Part shown: positions 19,377 to 29,145 of the stretch, in pieces | Layout of the letters: each line of letters opens with the position of its first letter | How positions within the stretch are numbered: the first letter of the stretch is position 1 | DNA from: Clostridia bacterium | GTDB lineage: Bacteria; Bacillota; Clostridia; TANB77; CAG-508 | Length of the DNA: 42,193 nt | Direction: 5' to 3' | NCBI GenBank assembly: GCA_022799315.1 | Contig: JAAWOE010000012.1 | Coordinates: forward strand, 1 to 42,193 | Notes under the pieces: generated by a model | Told to the model about the DNA's origin: nothing | Seen by the model: only the letters and a program-made list of their open reading frames with translations | Databases searched by the model: none | Translations under genes and position numbers: made by a program

Positions 19377-20957
19377 ATGGATACAGAAAAGATATTTTCA
19401 AAATTGAATTCAAAGGATTATAATAATCAATTGGAAAAAATATTGGAAAAAAAAGATTTTTCTGAAGATGTTAAAAATCTTCTTCTTTCTTGCGTTTATA
19501 AAATAGATGCGGGATATAAAGACTACGAAACAGTAAAAGTAGCAGTACAAAACAAAAAAACATATATAGAAGAAATATTAGAAATAATTGATAAAAAATG
19601 TAAAAAGATAATTATTGTAAAAGAAGATTCAAGCATAAGTAAAGAAATGGAAGAAATGGGAACGAAATTTTTAGTAGATAAATTAGAAGGAACAATACAA
19701 CTAATGTATCCTAATGAAATACTACTATTATATACTATTTACAAACTTGATGATAAACAAATATATGTAGATGAAAAATATAATCTTATTAGAAATGCAT
19801 TTTCAGAATTGATAAATTCGGGAGAAAACATCAACAATATAGAAGTACTAAGAGATTTTAATGGCTGGAATTGGAACACAGAAATAAAGGAGATTCCAGA
19901 AATTACTACAAATACAGTTTATCAAAATTTAATTTACTTATTAGGAATAGAGTTTTTAAAAGAGTTAGTGCATAAAGAAGAAATAGTAGACTGTATGGAA
20001 TTAATACAAACTAGATTAACAAACTTATATAAAAGAGAAAATGCAGAAGAAATACTAAACGAAATTTATAAAATTTCTATTATTATTTGTACAGGTAAAA
20101 ATGAAAGAGAAAAGAAACGTCTACTAGAAGAAAAAGAGGATTTACAAAAAGAGCTAGAAAGATTAGAAAATAAAAAAGAATTATTAGAGGAAATATCAGT
20201 TTCAAAGAAAGAAACATTAAGAAGAATTAAACAGATAGATACTATAATAAGTGACAAAAAATTATTAGAGGAAGAATATATTAAAAGAAATGAAAAAAGA
20301 CCAGAATATAATAAAATAATCAATTTAAAACACTTAACTGAGATATTAAACAAAGAACGAAGAAAGCTTATGACTGCTATGGAACAAAATAATAAATTAC
20401 TAGATCCAAAAAACTATGTAAATGTAAAAGATGGACTAACAAAACAATTATATTTGCTTGAAGATATAGAATTATCAGAAGAAGAGAAGAAAGAAAGAAA
20501 AAGAAAGTATCTTTTAAACCTGCAAAAAGTATTTATAAAATGTTTTTATATAAAAATTAAAAATGCTAAAGAAAAAGAAGAAATTATTAAATTGTTGTAT
20601 ATGATTAGATATTATAATTACATGTATGTTACAGGAAAAGAACAGATAAAAGATATAGAAGAACTGAAAGCTGAAAGAAACAAATTAGAGAATGCTTTAA
20701 TAAAAAAAGCATATGAATTAAAAGTAATAAATCATATAAGTAGTGAGGAAACTACTAATAATGAAATTATAAGAAATGTATTGCTTACCAAAATTATTTC
20801 CATGGAAAATATCAATTTATTATTAGAAGATAATAATGAGGTACTAGAAATAAAATTGTATGATGCAGATATTTATGAAAAAAGTATTGTAATACCAGTA
20901 TTTAATAAAAAAGCAATAGCTACTAAATTTAACAAAACAATAAGACTGTTTATATAA
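19377..20957 (+). CDS. Hypothetical helical/coiled-coil protein
   Basis: A 526-residue protein I do not recognise. It is cytosolic, very rich in Lys and Glu, and mostly helical. A strong coiled coil spans about 240-330 (REKKRLLEEKEDLQKELERLE), and a second helical block covers 350-470. The C-terminal 60 residues look beta-rich. No catalytic motif is visible. GGAAGAAG precedes ATG, and the gene starts 37 bases after ftsK with no terminator between them, so it is probably co-transcribed. A role in chromosome or division processes is only suggested by that linkage. Confidence 0.75.
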   Translation: MDTEKIFSKLNSKDYNNQLEKILEKKDFSEDVKNLLLSCVYKIDAGYKDYETVKVAVQNKKTYIEEILEIIDKKCKKIIIVKEDSSISKEMEEMGTKFLVDKLEGTIQLMYPNEILLLYTIYKLDDKQIYVDEKYNLIRNAFSELINSGENINNIEVLRDFNGWNWNTEIKEIPEITTNTVYQNLIYLLGIEFLKELVHKEEIVDCMELIQTRLTNLYKRENAEEILNEIYKISIIICTGKNEREKKRLLEEKEDLQKELERLENKKELLEEISVSKKETLRRIKQIDTIISDKKLLEEEYIKRNEKRPEYNKIINLKHLTEILNKERRKLMTAMEQNNKLLDPKNYVNVKDGLTKQLYLLEDIELSEEEKKERKRKYLLNLQKVFIKCFYIKIKNAKEKEEIIKLLYMIRYYNYMYVTGKEQIKDIEELKAERNKLENALIKKAYELKVINHISSEETTNNEIIRNVLLTKIISMENINLLLEDNNEVLEIKLYDADIYEKSIVIPVFNKKAIATKFNKTIRLFI

Positions 20958-20981
20958 TATTAAATTACAATATAAAACTTA

Positions 20982-21076
20982 TATGGGAGTTCTTGAACGC
21001 CCGCAGAAAGAAAGCATAAAATAATATGTTTTAAATAGATGTATTTGTTTAATGGGCGATTAAAATCGCCCCTACA
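20982..21076. repeat. GTAGGGGC-type repeat, copy 2
   Basis: The gap contains GGGAGTTCTTGAACGCCCG at the left and GGGCGATTAAAATCGCC with CCTACA at the right, matching both ends of the copy at 2455-2556. The left terminus has decayed. Length about 95 bases, with no coding capacity. Confidence 0.65.
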
Positions 21077-21123
21077 AAATTTACTTACGATTAAAGATAA
21101 AACTATAATAGGAGGGTTAAACT

Positions 21124-22770
21124 ATGAAAATAACATTTTTGGGAGCTGCTAAAACTGTAACTGGTTCAAACTTTTTAGTAGAAGCAGCAGGAAAGAAATT
21201 TTTAGTAGATTGTGGTATGTACCAAGGAAAAGCTACAGAAGAAAAAGAAAATGAAGCACCATTTTTATTTGATGTATCAGAAATAGATTTTATGCTATTA
21301 ACACATGCTCACATTGATCACTCTGGTAGAATTCCAAAACTATATAATGATGGGTATAGAAATCCAATAATTGCAACAAAAGCTACATGCGATCTTTGTA
21401 CAATTATGCTACCAGATAGTGGACATATTCAAGAAATGGAAATTGAATGGAGAAATAAAAAAAGAAAAAGAGAAGGAAAACCAGAACTTCCACCACTTTA
21501 TACTGCAGAAGATGCTACAAAGTGTTTAGAATTATTTAAAAGAGTTAAATATGATGAAATAGTTGAAATAGACGAAAACATAAAAGTACGTTTTAATGAT
21601 GCAGGACATATGTTAGGTTCTAGCATTATTGAAGTATGGGCGACTGAAAATGATAAAACAGAGAAGGCAGTATTCACAGGAGATCTGGGAAATAATGATA
21701 TACCACTTTTAGCATCTCCTACAATGATTGAATCAGCAGATTATTTAATTATGGAATCAACATATGGAAGTAGATTACATATGAGAAATGATGATAAAGC
21801 AGAATTGTTCTTAAATATTGTTTCAGAAACATTAGATAAAGGTGGAACAGTTGTAATCCCATCATTTGCAGTAGGTAGAACACAAGAAATAGTATATGAG
21901 TTAAACAAACTAAAAGAAAATAGAGATGATGAAGAATTTATTAAAAAATATAAAACTTTAATGAGTGTACCAGTATTTGTTGATAGTCCGCTTGCAATTT
22001 CTGCAACAGAAATATTTAGAGAAAATACAGATCTTTTTGATGATGAAGTAAAAGAGGAAATGGAAAAAGGAGATAATCCATTAGAATTTCCAGGATTACA
22101 ATTTACAAGAACCGCTGATGAGTCAAAGGCTTTAAATGAAAGTAATCAATCATCAATAATAATATCTGCAAGTGGTATGTGCGAAGTTGGACGTATAAAA
22201 CATCATCTAAAACACAATCTTTGGAATCCCAATAGTACAATATTATTTGTTGGCTACCAAGCACCAGGAACATTAGGAAGTAAGCTTGTAAATGGAGAAA
22301 AAAAGGTAAAAGTATTTGGAGAAGAAATTACAGTGAATGCAAGAATTGAATATATAGAGGGATATTCAGGTCATGCCGACCAAGAATGGTTATTAAATTT
22401 TGTATATTCATTTATTAAAAAACCAAAGCATATATTTTTAGTTCATGGTGAAGAAGACGCACAAGAAGTATTAAAAGAAAAATTATTAGAAACTACAGGA
22501 ATTCCTGTAACAATACCAGATTATGGTGAAACATATGAATTAAACGATGAAATTACAATGACAAACAAAATAGAACTTACAACAAGATATAAACCATTAA
22601 GACTAGAAGTAATAGAAAGAATGCAAAAACTAAAAGACGAAGTAAGTGATATGACAAAAATAATAAAAGAAGACATCATAACAGAAAAAGCAAAAGATGT
22701 AGAAGTTGCATTAATAAATGAGAAAATAAAAGAATTAGAAAGACAAATTGTTGAAATTATAGGAGAATAA
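21124..22770 (+). CDS. MBL-fold beta-CASP RNA-processing nuclease
   Basis: A 548-residue metallo-beta-lactamase fold protein of the CPSF73/YSH1-like group (COG1236 type). The zinc site is seen in HAHIDHSGR, then DAGHMLGS and GDLGN. The beta-CASP part follows with ESTYGSR, VIPSFAVGRTQE, a late SGHAD and LVHGEE. A helical C-terminal tail (about 480-548) is extra. The family cleaves or trims RNA; the cellular target is unknown. It is distinct from RNase J in architecture. GGAGGG precedes ATG. Confidence 0.88.
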   Translation: MKITFLGAAKTVTGSNFLVEAAGKKFLVDCGMYQGKATEEKENEAPFLFDVSEIDFMLLTHAHIDHSGRIPKLYNDGYRNPIIATKATCDLCTIMLPDSGHIQEMEIEWRNKKRKREGKPELPPLYTAEDATKCLELFKRVKYDEIVEIDENIKVRFNDAGHMLGSSIIEVWATENDKTEKAVFTGDLGNNDIPLLASPTMIESADYLIMESTYGSRLHMRNDDKAELFLNIVSETLDKGGTVVIPSFAVGRTQEIVYELNKLKENRDDEEFIKKYKTLMSVPVFVDSPLAISATEIFRENTDLFDDEVKEEMEKGDNPLEFPGLQFTRTADESKALNESNQSSIIISASGMCEVGRIKHHLKHNLWNPNSTILFVGYQAPGTLGSKLVNGEKKVKVFGEEITVNARIEYIEGYSGHADQEWLLNFVYSFIKKPKHIFLVHGEEDAQEVLKEKLLETTGIPVTIPDYGETYELNDEITMTNKIELTTRYKPLRLEVIERMQKLKDEVSDMTKIIKEDIITEKAKDVEVALINEKIKELERQIVEIIGE

Positions 22771-22776
22771 AATAAA

Positions 22777-23089
22777 AACCCCAGTCTTTTAAAAGACTGG
22801 GGAAGATAGAAAGAAAAAATATTAAGTCGATACGTTGTACTTTCTATTGCCTTATGTAGTTTTTAAGTTACAAAAATTGGCATTCCTCCTTTTATAAAGT
22901 GAGAATCAAGATTCTTTTAAAAGAATCCTCTTATAGTTCCATATTAAATTGTAACTCTTTCTATCTTTTTAATATTTAGTTTTAAGCACAAGGAAATGAC
23001 AATTTTAAAATTTTGCCAAATTTACACGTATCTATATAAGTTTACAGTGCTGTGCTTTCCTATGAATTCAACAAATTTCATGAATCATA
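22777..23089 (-). ncRNA. Candidate structured non-coding RNA, about 310 nt
   Basis: This gap has no gene on the plus strand. On the minus strand there is a promoter (see 23095-23123) and, about 310 bases on, a perfect 12-bp terminator stem (22779-22802) followed by TTTTTATT. Between them, compensating segments pair: 22984-22990 with 23051-23057 (7 bp), 22957-22965 with 22805-22813 (9 bp), and 22949-22956 with 22866-22873 (8 bp). A perfect 18-base palindrome lies at 22910-22927. No long frame is open; only MPIFVT follows an AAAGGAGG inside it. I could not match it to tmRNA, RNase P RNA or SRP RNA. 6S or another small RNA remains possible. Confidence 0.6.
22779..22802 (-). terminator. Terminator of the candidate ncRNA, possibly bidirectional
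   Basis: Perfect arms CCCCAGTCTTTT and AAAAGACTGGGG. The T-tract (TTTTTATTTTATT) is on the minus-strand side, so it mainly serves the leftward RNA. It may also stop the nuclease gene transcript from the left. Confidence 0.75.
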
Positions 23090-23094
23090 GAATT

Positions 23095-23123
23095 ATAATA
23101 ACATAAAAACCTGTAAAAGTCAA
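23095..23123 (-). promoter_or_regulatory. Promoter of the candidate ncRNA
   Basis: On the minus strand TTGACT (23118-23123) and TATTAT (23095-23100) are separated by 17 bases. On the plus strand the same place reads TATAAT (23094-23099), which could serve the GH15 gene with a weak -35. Confidence 0.65.
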
Positions 23124-23145
23124 CATAAAGTAAGGAGAATAAAAA

Positions 23146-25101
23146 ATGAGAACAAAGTACTTAAATGATGCAATTATTGGAAATAAAAAAATAGTAGCAA
23201 GTTATACAAGTAAAGGAGAATTGCTAAGATTATATTACCCAGCACCAGACAATAAACAATATATAGATTATTGCTATGCAGGACTTAAAATTAATGATTC
23301 ATGCCTTATAAAATTACATGATGATATTAACAATGAATATAATCAATACTATACAGAAGATACCAATATATTAAATACGGAAATTCGTAATACATATTTT
23401 AATTTAAAAGTTAATCAATTAGATTTTGTTCCAATAAAACAAAATGTATTAGTAAAAAGATATGAATTTATTAATGAAAATAGTATAGATTTAGATGTAA
23501 AATTTTTATTACATTCAAAACTAATTTCTGATGAAAACAATTCAGTAAGTTGTAAAATTATAAAGCATGGGATGGTTCAATATTCACATGATTTTACAAT
23601 TTCAACTGTATCAAAAAACATAGAAGTTTTGAGTTTTCAAATTAATGATACAAATGCAAATATTAATTCAGGTGTAATTTGGGATAAAGACTATATAGGA
23701 ATGAGTGCAGATTCTAGTATATGTTATGATATCGGAGTACTAAAACCAAGAGAAAGAAAAGAACTTGTAATTTATATGTGGATTAATGATAACAAAGAAA
23801 AGTACAAACTAGATGAAATAGAAAAGAAAAACGAAGAAATTAGAAAAATTGATTTTGAAAAAGAACTAGCAAGTACTACAAAGTACTGGAGAAAATATGT
23901 AAAAGAACATGAAACTATAGAATTAAAAGAAAACACAGAATATGATAAAAAGATAAAAAATATATTAAAAAGAACAATTCTATTATATCCATTACTTACA
24001 AATGAAGAAACAGGTGGAATTTCAGCAAGTGTAGAAATAGACGAGTTTAAAACGCAATGTGGAAGATATAGTTACTGTTGGCCAAGAGATGCTGTTTTTG
24101 TTACAAAAGCTTTAGATATATTGGGCATGGAAAAAGAAACAGAAAAGTTTTATAAAAACTTTTGTAAAAATACCCAAAGCGATTCTGGTATGTGGGAACA
24201 ACGCTTTTATACAGATGGAAAGCTTGCACCATGTTGGGGTTACCAAATTGATGAAACAGCAAGCGTTGTATATGGTGTATATGATCACTACGAAAAAACA
24301 AAGAATGAGAAATTCCTAAAAGATACATTAAAAATGTGTGAAAAAGCAGTTCATTTTCTAGAAAAATATGTAGCTCAAGTAATGAATATAAAAGAAGAAA
24401 AAGACCTTGTTAAAAAAGAGTTAGAAGAGGAATATAAGGACAAACTAGAAAAAATTCCAGTAAGCTATGATTTATGGGAAATGCATGAGGGAGTGAGCTT
24501 ATATTCTATAGCAAGTATATATGGTGCATATCAGGCAATGCTAAAAATATATGACGTTTTAGAAGAAGATAAAGATAATGCAAATAATAGATTGAAACAA
24601 GAAAAAATAGCAAGAAATAGAGTGACAATACAAGAACAAATAGAAGTAATGAAGAAATATGTACAAGACAATTTATATGATGAAAATGCGAAAACTTTTG
24701 TGAGAAATATAGAAGATAGAAAAATGGATATTAGCATAATGGGTGTAGTAACTCCATTTAATATGTTTTCAAAAAATGAAAAGAAGATTACAAATACTGT
24801 AGAAAAAATTAATATGACTTTACGTACGTATACAAGTGGATATAAAAGATTTGAAGAAGACAATTATAGAAATGGTAATCCTTGGCCAATTGCGACCTTA
24901 TGGATGGCACTATACTATATAGAAACAAAACAATATAAAGAGGCAAAAGAGTGTATTAATTTTGTAGTTTCATCAGCAACTAAACATGGTTTTTTAGCGG
25001 AGCAAGTAGATAATGAAACAATGGAATCAAATTGGGTTATAGGTCTTGGCTGGAGCCATGCAATGTTTGTGCTAGTATTAGAAAAATTAGTGAACGGATA
25101 G
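23146..25101 (+). CDS. Glycoside hydrolase family 15 protein (glucoamylase-like)
   Basis: A 651-residue intracellular protein with no signal peptide. The N-terminal half (1-240) is a beta-sandwich as in bacterial GH15 enzymes. The C-terminal (alpha/alpha)6 barrel contains GRYSYCWPRDAVF, SYDLWEMHEGVSLYS with a likely catalytic Glu, GNPWPIATLWMALYY, and near the end GLGWSHAMF. The family releases glucose from alpha-glucans or splits trehalose; the substrate cannot be told. GGAG precedes ATG, and it is monocistronic with its own terminator. Confidence 0.88.
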   Translation: MRTKYLNDAIIGNKKIVASYTSKGELLRLYYPAPDNKQYIDYCYAGLKINDSCLIKLHDDINNEYNQYYTEDTNILNTEIRNTYFNLKVNQLDFVPIKQNVLVKRYEFINENSIDLDVKFLLHSKLISDENNSVSCKIIKHGMVQYSHDFTISTVSKNIEVLSFQINDTNANINSGVIWDKDYIGMSADSSICYDIGVLKPRERKELVIYMWINDNKEKYKLDEIEKKNEEIRKIDFEKELASTTKYWRKYVKEHETIELKENTEYDKKIKNILKRTILLYPLLTNEETGGISASVEIDEFKTQCGRYSYCWPRDAVFVTKALDILGMEKETEKFYKNFCKNTQSDSGMWEQRFYTDGKLAPCWGYQIDETASVVYGVYDHYEKTKNEKFLKDTLKMCEKAVHFLEKYVAQVMNIKEEKDLVKKELEEEYKDKLEKIPVSYDLWEMHEGVSLYSIASIYGAYQAMLKIYDVLEEDKDNANNRLKQEKIARNRVTIQEQIEVMKKYVQDNLYDENAKTFVRNIEDRKMDISIMGVVTPFNMFSKNEKKITNTVEKINMTLRTYTSGYKRFEEDNYRNGNPWPIATLWMALYYIETKQYKEAKECINFVVSSATKHGFLAEQVDNETMESNWVIGLGWSHAMFVLVLEKLVNG

Positions 25102-25104
25102 AAT

Positions 25105-25140
25105 AAAAATATCGCTATTCTTAGCGGTATTTTTATTTTA
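25105..25140 (+). terminator. Intrinsic terminator after the GH15 gene
   Basis: Arms AAAAATATCGCTA and TAGCGGTATTTTT (one G-U pair) with a long T-tract. Confidence 0.8.
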
Positions 25141-25184
25141 CAAAAACATACCAAAAAAATGTTTGCGCTATTTTACAAAATTCA

Positions 25185-25213
25185 TTGACATTTTGTAAGA
25201 ATATATATATAAT
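25185..25213 (+). promoter_or_regulatory. radA-disA promoter
   Basis: Perfect consensus TTGACA (25185-25190) and TATAAT (25208-25213) with a 17-base spacer. Confidence 0.8.
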
Positions 25214-25247
25214 CCTTTTTGAAAGTAGGAGTAAAAAGGAGAAATAA

Positions 25248-26606
25248 ATGGCTAAAAATCAAACTGTATTTGTATGTAGTAATTGTGGTTATGAATCACC
25301 AAAATGGATGGGGAAATGCCCAGGATGTAACGAATGGAATTCTTTTTATGAAGAGAAAATAGTAAAACAAAGTGGAACAAAACATGAAAAAAGAACAGAT
25401 GCAAATCCACTTGTACTAAATGAACTAGAAGGAAAAGAAGTACTTAGAAATTCTACAGGTTTTGCAGAACTTGATAGAGTTTTAGGTGGAGGAATTGTAA
25501 ATGGTTCTTTAGTTTTATTAGGAGGAGAGCCAGGAATAGGAAAGTCTACCCTAATTCTTCAAATTTGCGACAAAATAAAAGGAGAAGGAAAAGTATTATA
25601 TGTATCTGGAGAAGAATCAGCAGAACAAATAAAAATAAGAGCAGATAGATTAGGAATTAAAAATAATGATATATTATTTTTAGGAGAAACAGACATAAGC
25701 TTAATACAAGATGCAATTTTAAAAACAAATCCGAAGCTTGTAATTATAGATTCTATTCAAACTATGTATTCAGATGAAATAACATCAGCTCCAGGAAGTG
25801 TAAGTCAGGTTAGAGAAATTACATCTAAAATAATGAGGATTTGCAAAGAAAATGCAATTACCACAATAATTATAGGACATGTTACAAAAGACGGAAATAT
25901 AGCAGGACCAAGAGTATTAGAACATATGGTAGATACGGTTTTATATTTAGAAGGAGAAAGATACTTTTCATATAGAATATTAAGAGGTGTAAAAAATAGG
26001 TTTGGCTCTACCAATGAAATTGGAATGTTTGAAATGCAAGATAAAGGAATGGTAGAAATTACAAACCCATCATCAATACTAATTTCTGAAAGAGAAGAAA
26101 ATCCAGCAGGCTCTATAATTATTGCAACAATGGAAGGAACAAGACCGTTATTAATTGAAATTCAAAGTTTAACTTCAACTAGTGTATTTGGTATTCCAAA
26201 AAGAACTGCAAATGGTATGGATTATAATAGATTAACATTACTTATAGCAGTATTAGAAAAGAAGGTAGGACTACCTCTTGGAAATCAAGATGTATATATA
26301 AATGTTGTTGGAGGAATTAAGGTAAATGAGCCAGCGATAGATTTAGGAGTAGTGCTTTCAGCAGCATCTAGTTATAAAAATATTCCTATTGCCAAAGGAA
26401 CAGTTGCTATAGGAGAAGTAGGATTAACTGGAGAAATTAGAAGTGTTAATCTAATTGAAAAGAGAATTAAAGAAGCGGAAAAATTAGGATTTAAAACGTG
26501 TATTATTCCAGAAAGTAACAAAAAACTATTGAAAGAAGACTATAAATTAGATATAATAGGCGTAAAAGATATAAATGACGCAATGAAGAAAATAGGATTA
26601 AAGTAA
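25248..26606 (+). CDS. radA: DNA repair protein RadA
   Basis: A 452-residue RecA-like helicase that helps branch migration in recombination. It has an N-terminal zinc finger (CSNCGYESPKWMGKCPGC), Walker A GGEPGIGKST, the RadA-specific KNRFG motif, and a C-terminal Lon-protease-like domain without protease function. disA follows 39 bases downstream, the standard Firmicute arrangement, and RadA is known to interact with DisA in Bacillus. Confidence 0.96.
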   Translation: MAKNQTVFVCSNCGYESPKWMGKCPGCNEWNSFYEEKIVKQSGTKHEKRTDANPLVLNELEGKEVLRNSTGFAELDRVLGGGIVNGSLVLLGGEPGIGKSTLILQICDKIKGEGKVLYVSGEESAEQIKIRADRLGIKNNDILFLGETDISLIQDAILKTNPKLVIIDSIQTMYSDEITSAPGSVSQVREITSKIMRICKENAITTIIIGHVTKDGNIAGPRVLEHMVDTVLYLEGERYFSYRILRGVKNRFGSTNEIGMFEMQDKGMVEITNPSSILISEREENPAGSIIIATMEGTRPLLIEIQSLTSTSVFGIPKRTANGMDYNRLTLLIAVLEKKVGLPLGNQDVYINVVGGIKVNEPAIDLGVVLSAASSYKNIPIAKGTVAIGEVGLTGEIRSVNLIEKRIKEAEKLGFKTCIIPESNKKLLKEDYKLDIIGVKDINDAMKKIGLK

Positions 26607-26645
26607 ATATATATATAATTCTAAATAGAAGGGAGTTTGTAGGCT

Positions 26646-27725
26646 TTGAGAATAGATAATGGGGAAACACAAACTATAGATATATTAAAATTAATTGCGC
26701 CTGGAACTGATATAAGAGAAGGATTAGAAAACATACTAAAAGCAAAAACAGGAGCTTTAATTGTTATAGGTGATTCTAAACAAGTGATGGATATAGTAGA
26801 TGGTGGATTTAGAATTGACGAAGATTATACATCATCAAGACTATATGAACTTGCTAAAATGGATGGAGCTATAGTCCTTAGCAAAGACTTGAAAAGAATA
26901 TTATATGCAAATGCTCAGTTAATACCAAATGCATCAATATTTACAAAAGAAACAGGTACAAGACATAGAACAGCAGAACGTACAGCTAAGCAAACTAAAG
27001 AATTGGTTATAAGCATTTCACAAAGAAGAAACATTATTACTGTGTTTAAAGGAGACTTTAGATATGTTATAGAAGATACTGCAAAAGTTCTTACAAAAGC
27101 AAATCAGGCCTTACAAACAGTTGAAAAATATAAAAAAGTATTTGATGGAAAGCTAAGTATATTAAATGAATATGAATTTAATGATATTGTCACTCTAGAT
27201 AATGTGGTAACAGCAATACAAAGAGCTGAAATGGTTATGAGGGTTGTTACAGAGGTGCAAAAAAGCATTAGTGAGTTAGGAGTAGAAGGAAGGCTTATAC
27301 AAATGCAATTAGAAGAATTGGTAGGAGGACTTGAAAAAGAAGAATTACTAATTATTAAAGATTATATTGCACCAGGTAAAAAAAGAACACCTGAAAAAGT
27401 ATTAAATGAAATATTAAATTTACAATATGAAGATTTAACAAACTCACAAGTAATAGCAAAGATACTAGGATATGAAATATTTGATAATTATGATGAAGTA
27501 GGAGTATACACAAGAGGTTATAGAATTTTGGATAAAATACCAAGAATGCCAAGCAATATTGTAGAAAATCTAATTAAAAAGTTCAAATCATTCCAACATA
27601 TACTATCAGCAGATATACCAGAGTTAGACGATGTAGACGGAATTGGAGAAGTAAGAGCACGAACAATTAAGCAATCGCTAAAAAGAATGCAAGAGCAATT
27701 TGTGTTTGATAATTTAATGTTATAG
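26646..27725 (+). CDS. disA: Diadenylate cyclase DisA
   Basis: A 359-residue DNA-integrity scanning enzyme making cyclic di-AMP from two ATP. The cyclase domain shows DGA at residues 73-75 and GTRHR at 104-108. A helical spine follows, and a C-terminal HhH domain that binds branched DNA, seen in IPELDDVDGIGEVRA. The start is TTG 26646, preceded by GGGAG. Operon with radA. Confidence 0.95.
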   Translation: MRIDNGETQTIDILKLIAPGTDIREGLENILKAKTGALIVIGDSKQVMDIVDGGFRIDEDYTSSRLYELAKMDGAIVLSKDLKRILYANAQLIPNASIFTKETGTRHRTAERTAKQTKELVISISQRRNIITVFKGDFRYVIEDTAKVLTKANQALQTVEKYKKVFDGKLSILNEYEFNDIVTLDNVVTAIQRAEMVMRVVTEVQKSISELGVEGRLIQMQLEELVGGLEKEELLIIKDYIAPGKKRTPEKVLNEILNLQYEDLTNSQVIAKILGYEIFDNYDEVGVYTRGYRILDKIPRMPSNIVENLIKKFKSFQHILSADIPELDDVDGIGEVRARTIKQSLKRMQEQFVFDNLML

Positions 27726-27749
27726 TATACGAAAGAAGAGGTGAAAACT

Positions 27750-29123
27750 TTGAAAAACCAAAAAGGTATAACACTTACTACTTTAGTAATTACAATTGTT
27801 GTTATGATTATTATTGCAGGTGTTACAACTTATTCTGGATTTGAATCTATTAAATCTGCACAAACTACCATATTTACTCAGGAACTTGAAATGATACAAG
27901 CTAAAGTAAATGTTATTCATGAAAAAAGAAAAAACAACGATGAGGAAAAATTATATTATGATAAGCTAGGTTATGATATAACGGTGATAAATGAAGAAAC
28001 TTTATTGCAAGTATTAGGTGAGAGCTCTAAAGAAGGTTTTAGATATTTTTCTAAAGAAGATCTGAAACTAATTGACTTAGATGATATTAAGCAAGATGTT
28101 ATAATAAATTTTGATACATGTGAGGTGATTAGCCTAACAGGAATCGAAATAGATGGAGTTAAATACTATAAGTTAAAAGATTTACCTAATTATAATTGGT
28201 ATGAAGTAGAACATGTTAATAAAAATGTAGAAGAAAAAGATATCATAATAGACCAAACAAAATTATCAGATTCATATAGAATTACAATAAAAGATGCTAA
28301 TGGAAATAGTATAAATAATGGAAATGTAAGTTATAAATTGCATAGTGACGAAAATTGGTTACTAAATGGTAATAATATGAGCTTTATAGTAAACAAGCCA
28401 GGAATATATGATGTAAAATATACAGATACAATAGGTAATGAAGTTATTAAAAAACAATTTATTCCAATATGTGATTATACAACAGATGGAGTAATTGCCT
28501 ATTATGATGCAGAAAATAATATAGGAAATGGGCATAGTAATACAACAAACATATGGAAAGATTTAACAGGGAATGAAAATGATGCAAAACTTAGTGCTTT
28601 TAATTTTAATGAACAAAGTGGATGGAAAGAAAAAACTATACAGTTAGATGATGATGATGAGATAATATATCCAGTTCAATTTCCTAAATCTAGTACTATA
28701 TCAGTAGAAATAGTTTTAACTGAAGTAAGTTATAAATATATGGAAATTTTATCTGCAGACAATAGTTGGTCATCTTTTTGTGCACATACTTGGAATGATG
28801 ATGGAAGTATTTATATTGGTGGAAATTATGAGGCTTCTAGAAAAGACAGATTTATACCAACAGACATTAACTATAAATTACCATTAAATAAACCAGTGCT
28901 ATTAACATATACATATAATGCAGATACAAAGGTGGCTAGGCTTTATATTAATGGAGAAAAAAAGGCTGAGAAAGTCTATGTAAGTGATCCAGAAGAAATA
29001 ACTTCATTTAGCACAAATGCACAAGGACAGTATCATAGAATTAGTATTTATAATAAAGAATTGACACAAGAAGAAATAATAAATAATTTTAATGTTGATA
29101 AAGAACGTTTTAATATAAAATAA
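27750..29123 (+). CDS. Prepilin-like surface protein with C-terminal LamG-type domain
   Basis: About 457 residues. The start is taken as TTG 27750, with GAGGTG six bases before; GTG 27741 overlaps that site. The N-terminus KNQKGITLTTLVITIVVMIII is like a type IV prepilin (short basic leader, Gly before a hydrophobic helix) but lacks the usual Glu at mature position 5. A middle part of unknown fold (60-240) is followed by a concanavalin/LamG-like beta domain (about 250-450) with VIAYYDAENN, IWKDLTGN and VARLYINGE. It is probably displayed outside the membrane and binds carbohydrate or protein; this is inferred from the fold. No pilus assembly genes are nearby. Confidence 0.75.
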   Translation: MKNQKGITLTTLVITIVVMIIIAGVTTYSGFESIKSAQTTIFTQELEMIQAKVNVIHEKRKNNDEEKLYYDKLGYDITVINEETLLQVLGESSKEGFRYFSKEDLKLIDLDDIKQDVIINFDTCEVISLTGIEIDGVKYYKLKDLPNYNWYEVEHVNKNVEEKDIIIDQTKLSDSYRITIKDANGNSINNGNVSYKLHSDENWLLNGNNMSFIVNKPGIYDVKYTDTIGNEVIKKQFIPICDYTTDGVIAYYDAENNIGNGHSNTTNIWKDLTGNENDAKLSAFNFNEQSGWKEKTIQLDDDDEIIYPVQFPKSSTISVEIVLTEVSYKYMEILSADNSWSSFCAHTWNDDGSIYIGGNYEASRKDRFIPTDINYKLPLNKPVLLTYTYNADTKVARLYINGEKKAEKVYVSDPEEITSFSTNAQGQYHRISIYNKELTQEEIINNFNVDKERFNIK

Positions 29124-29145
29124 TAAATTTTTAGGAGGTAAACAA

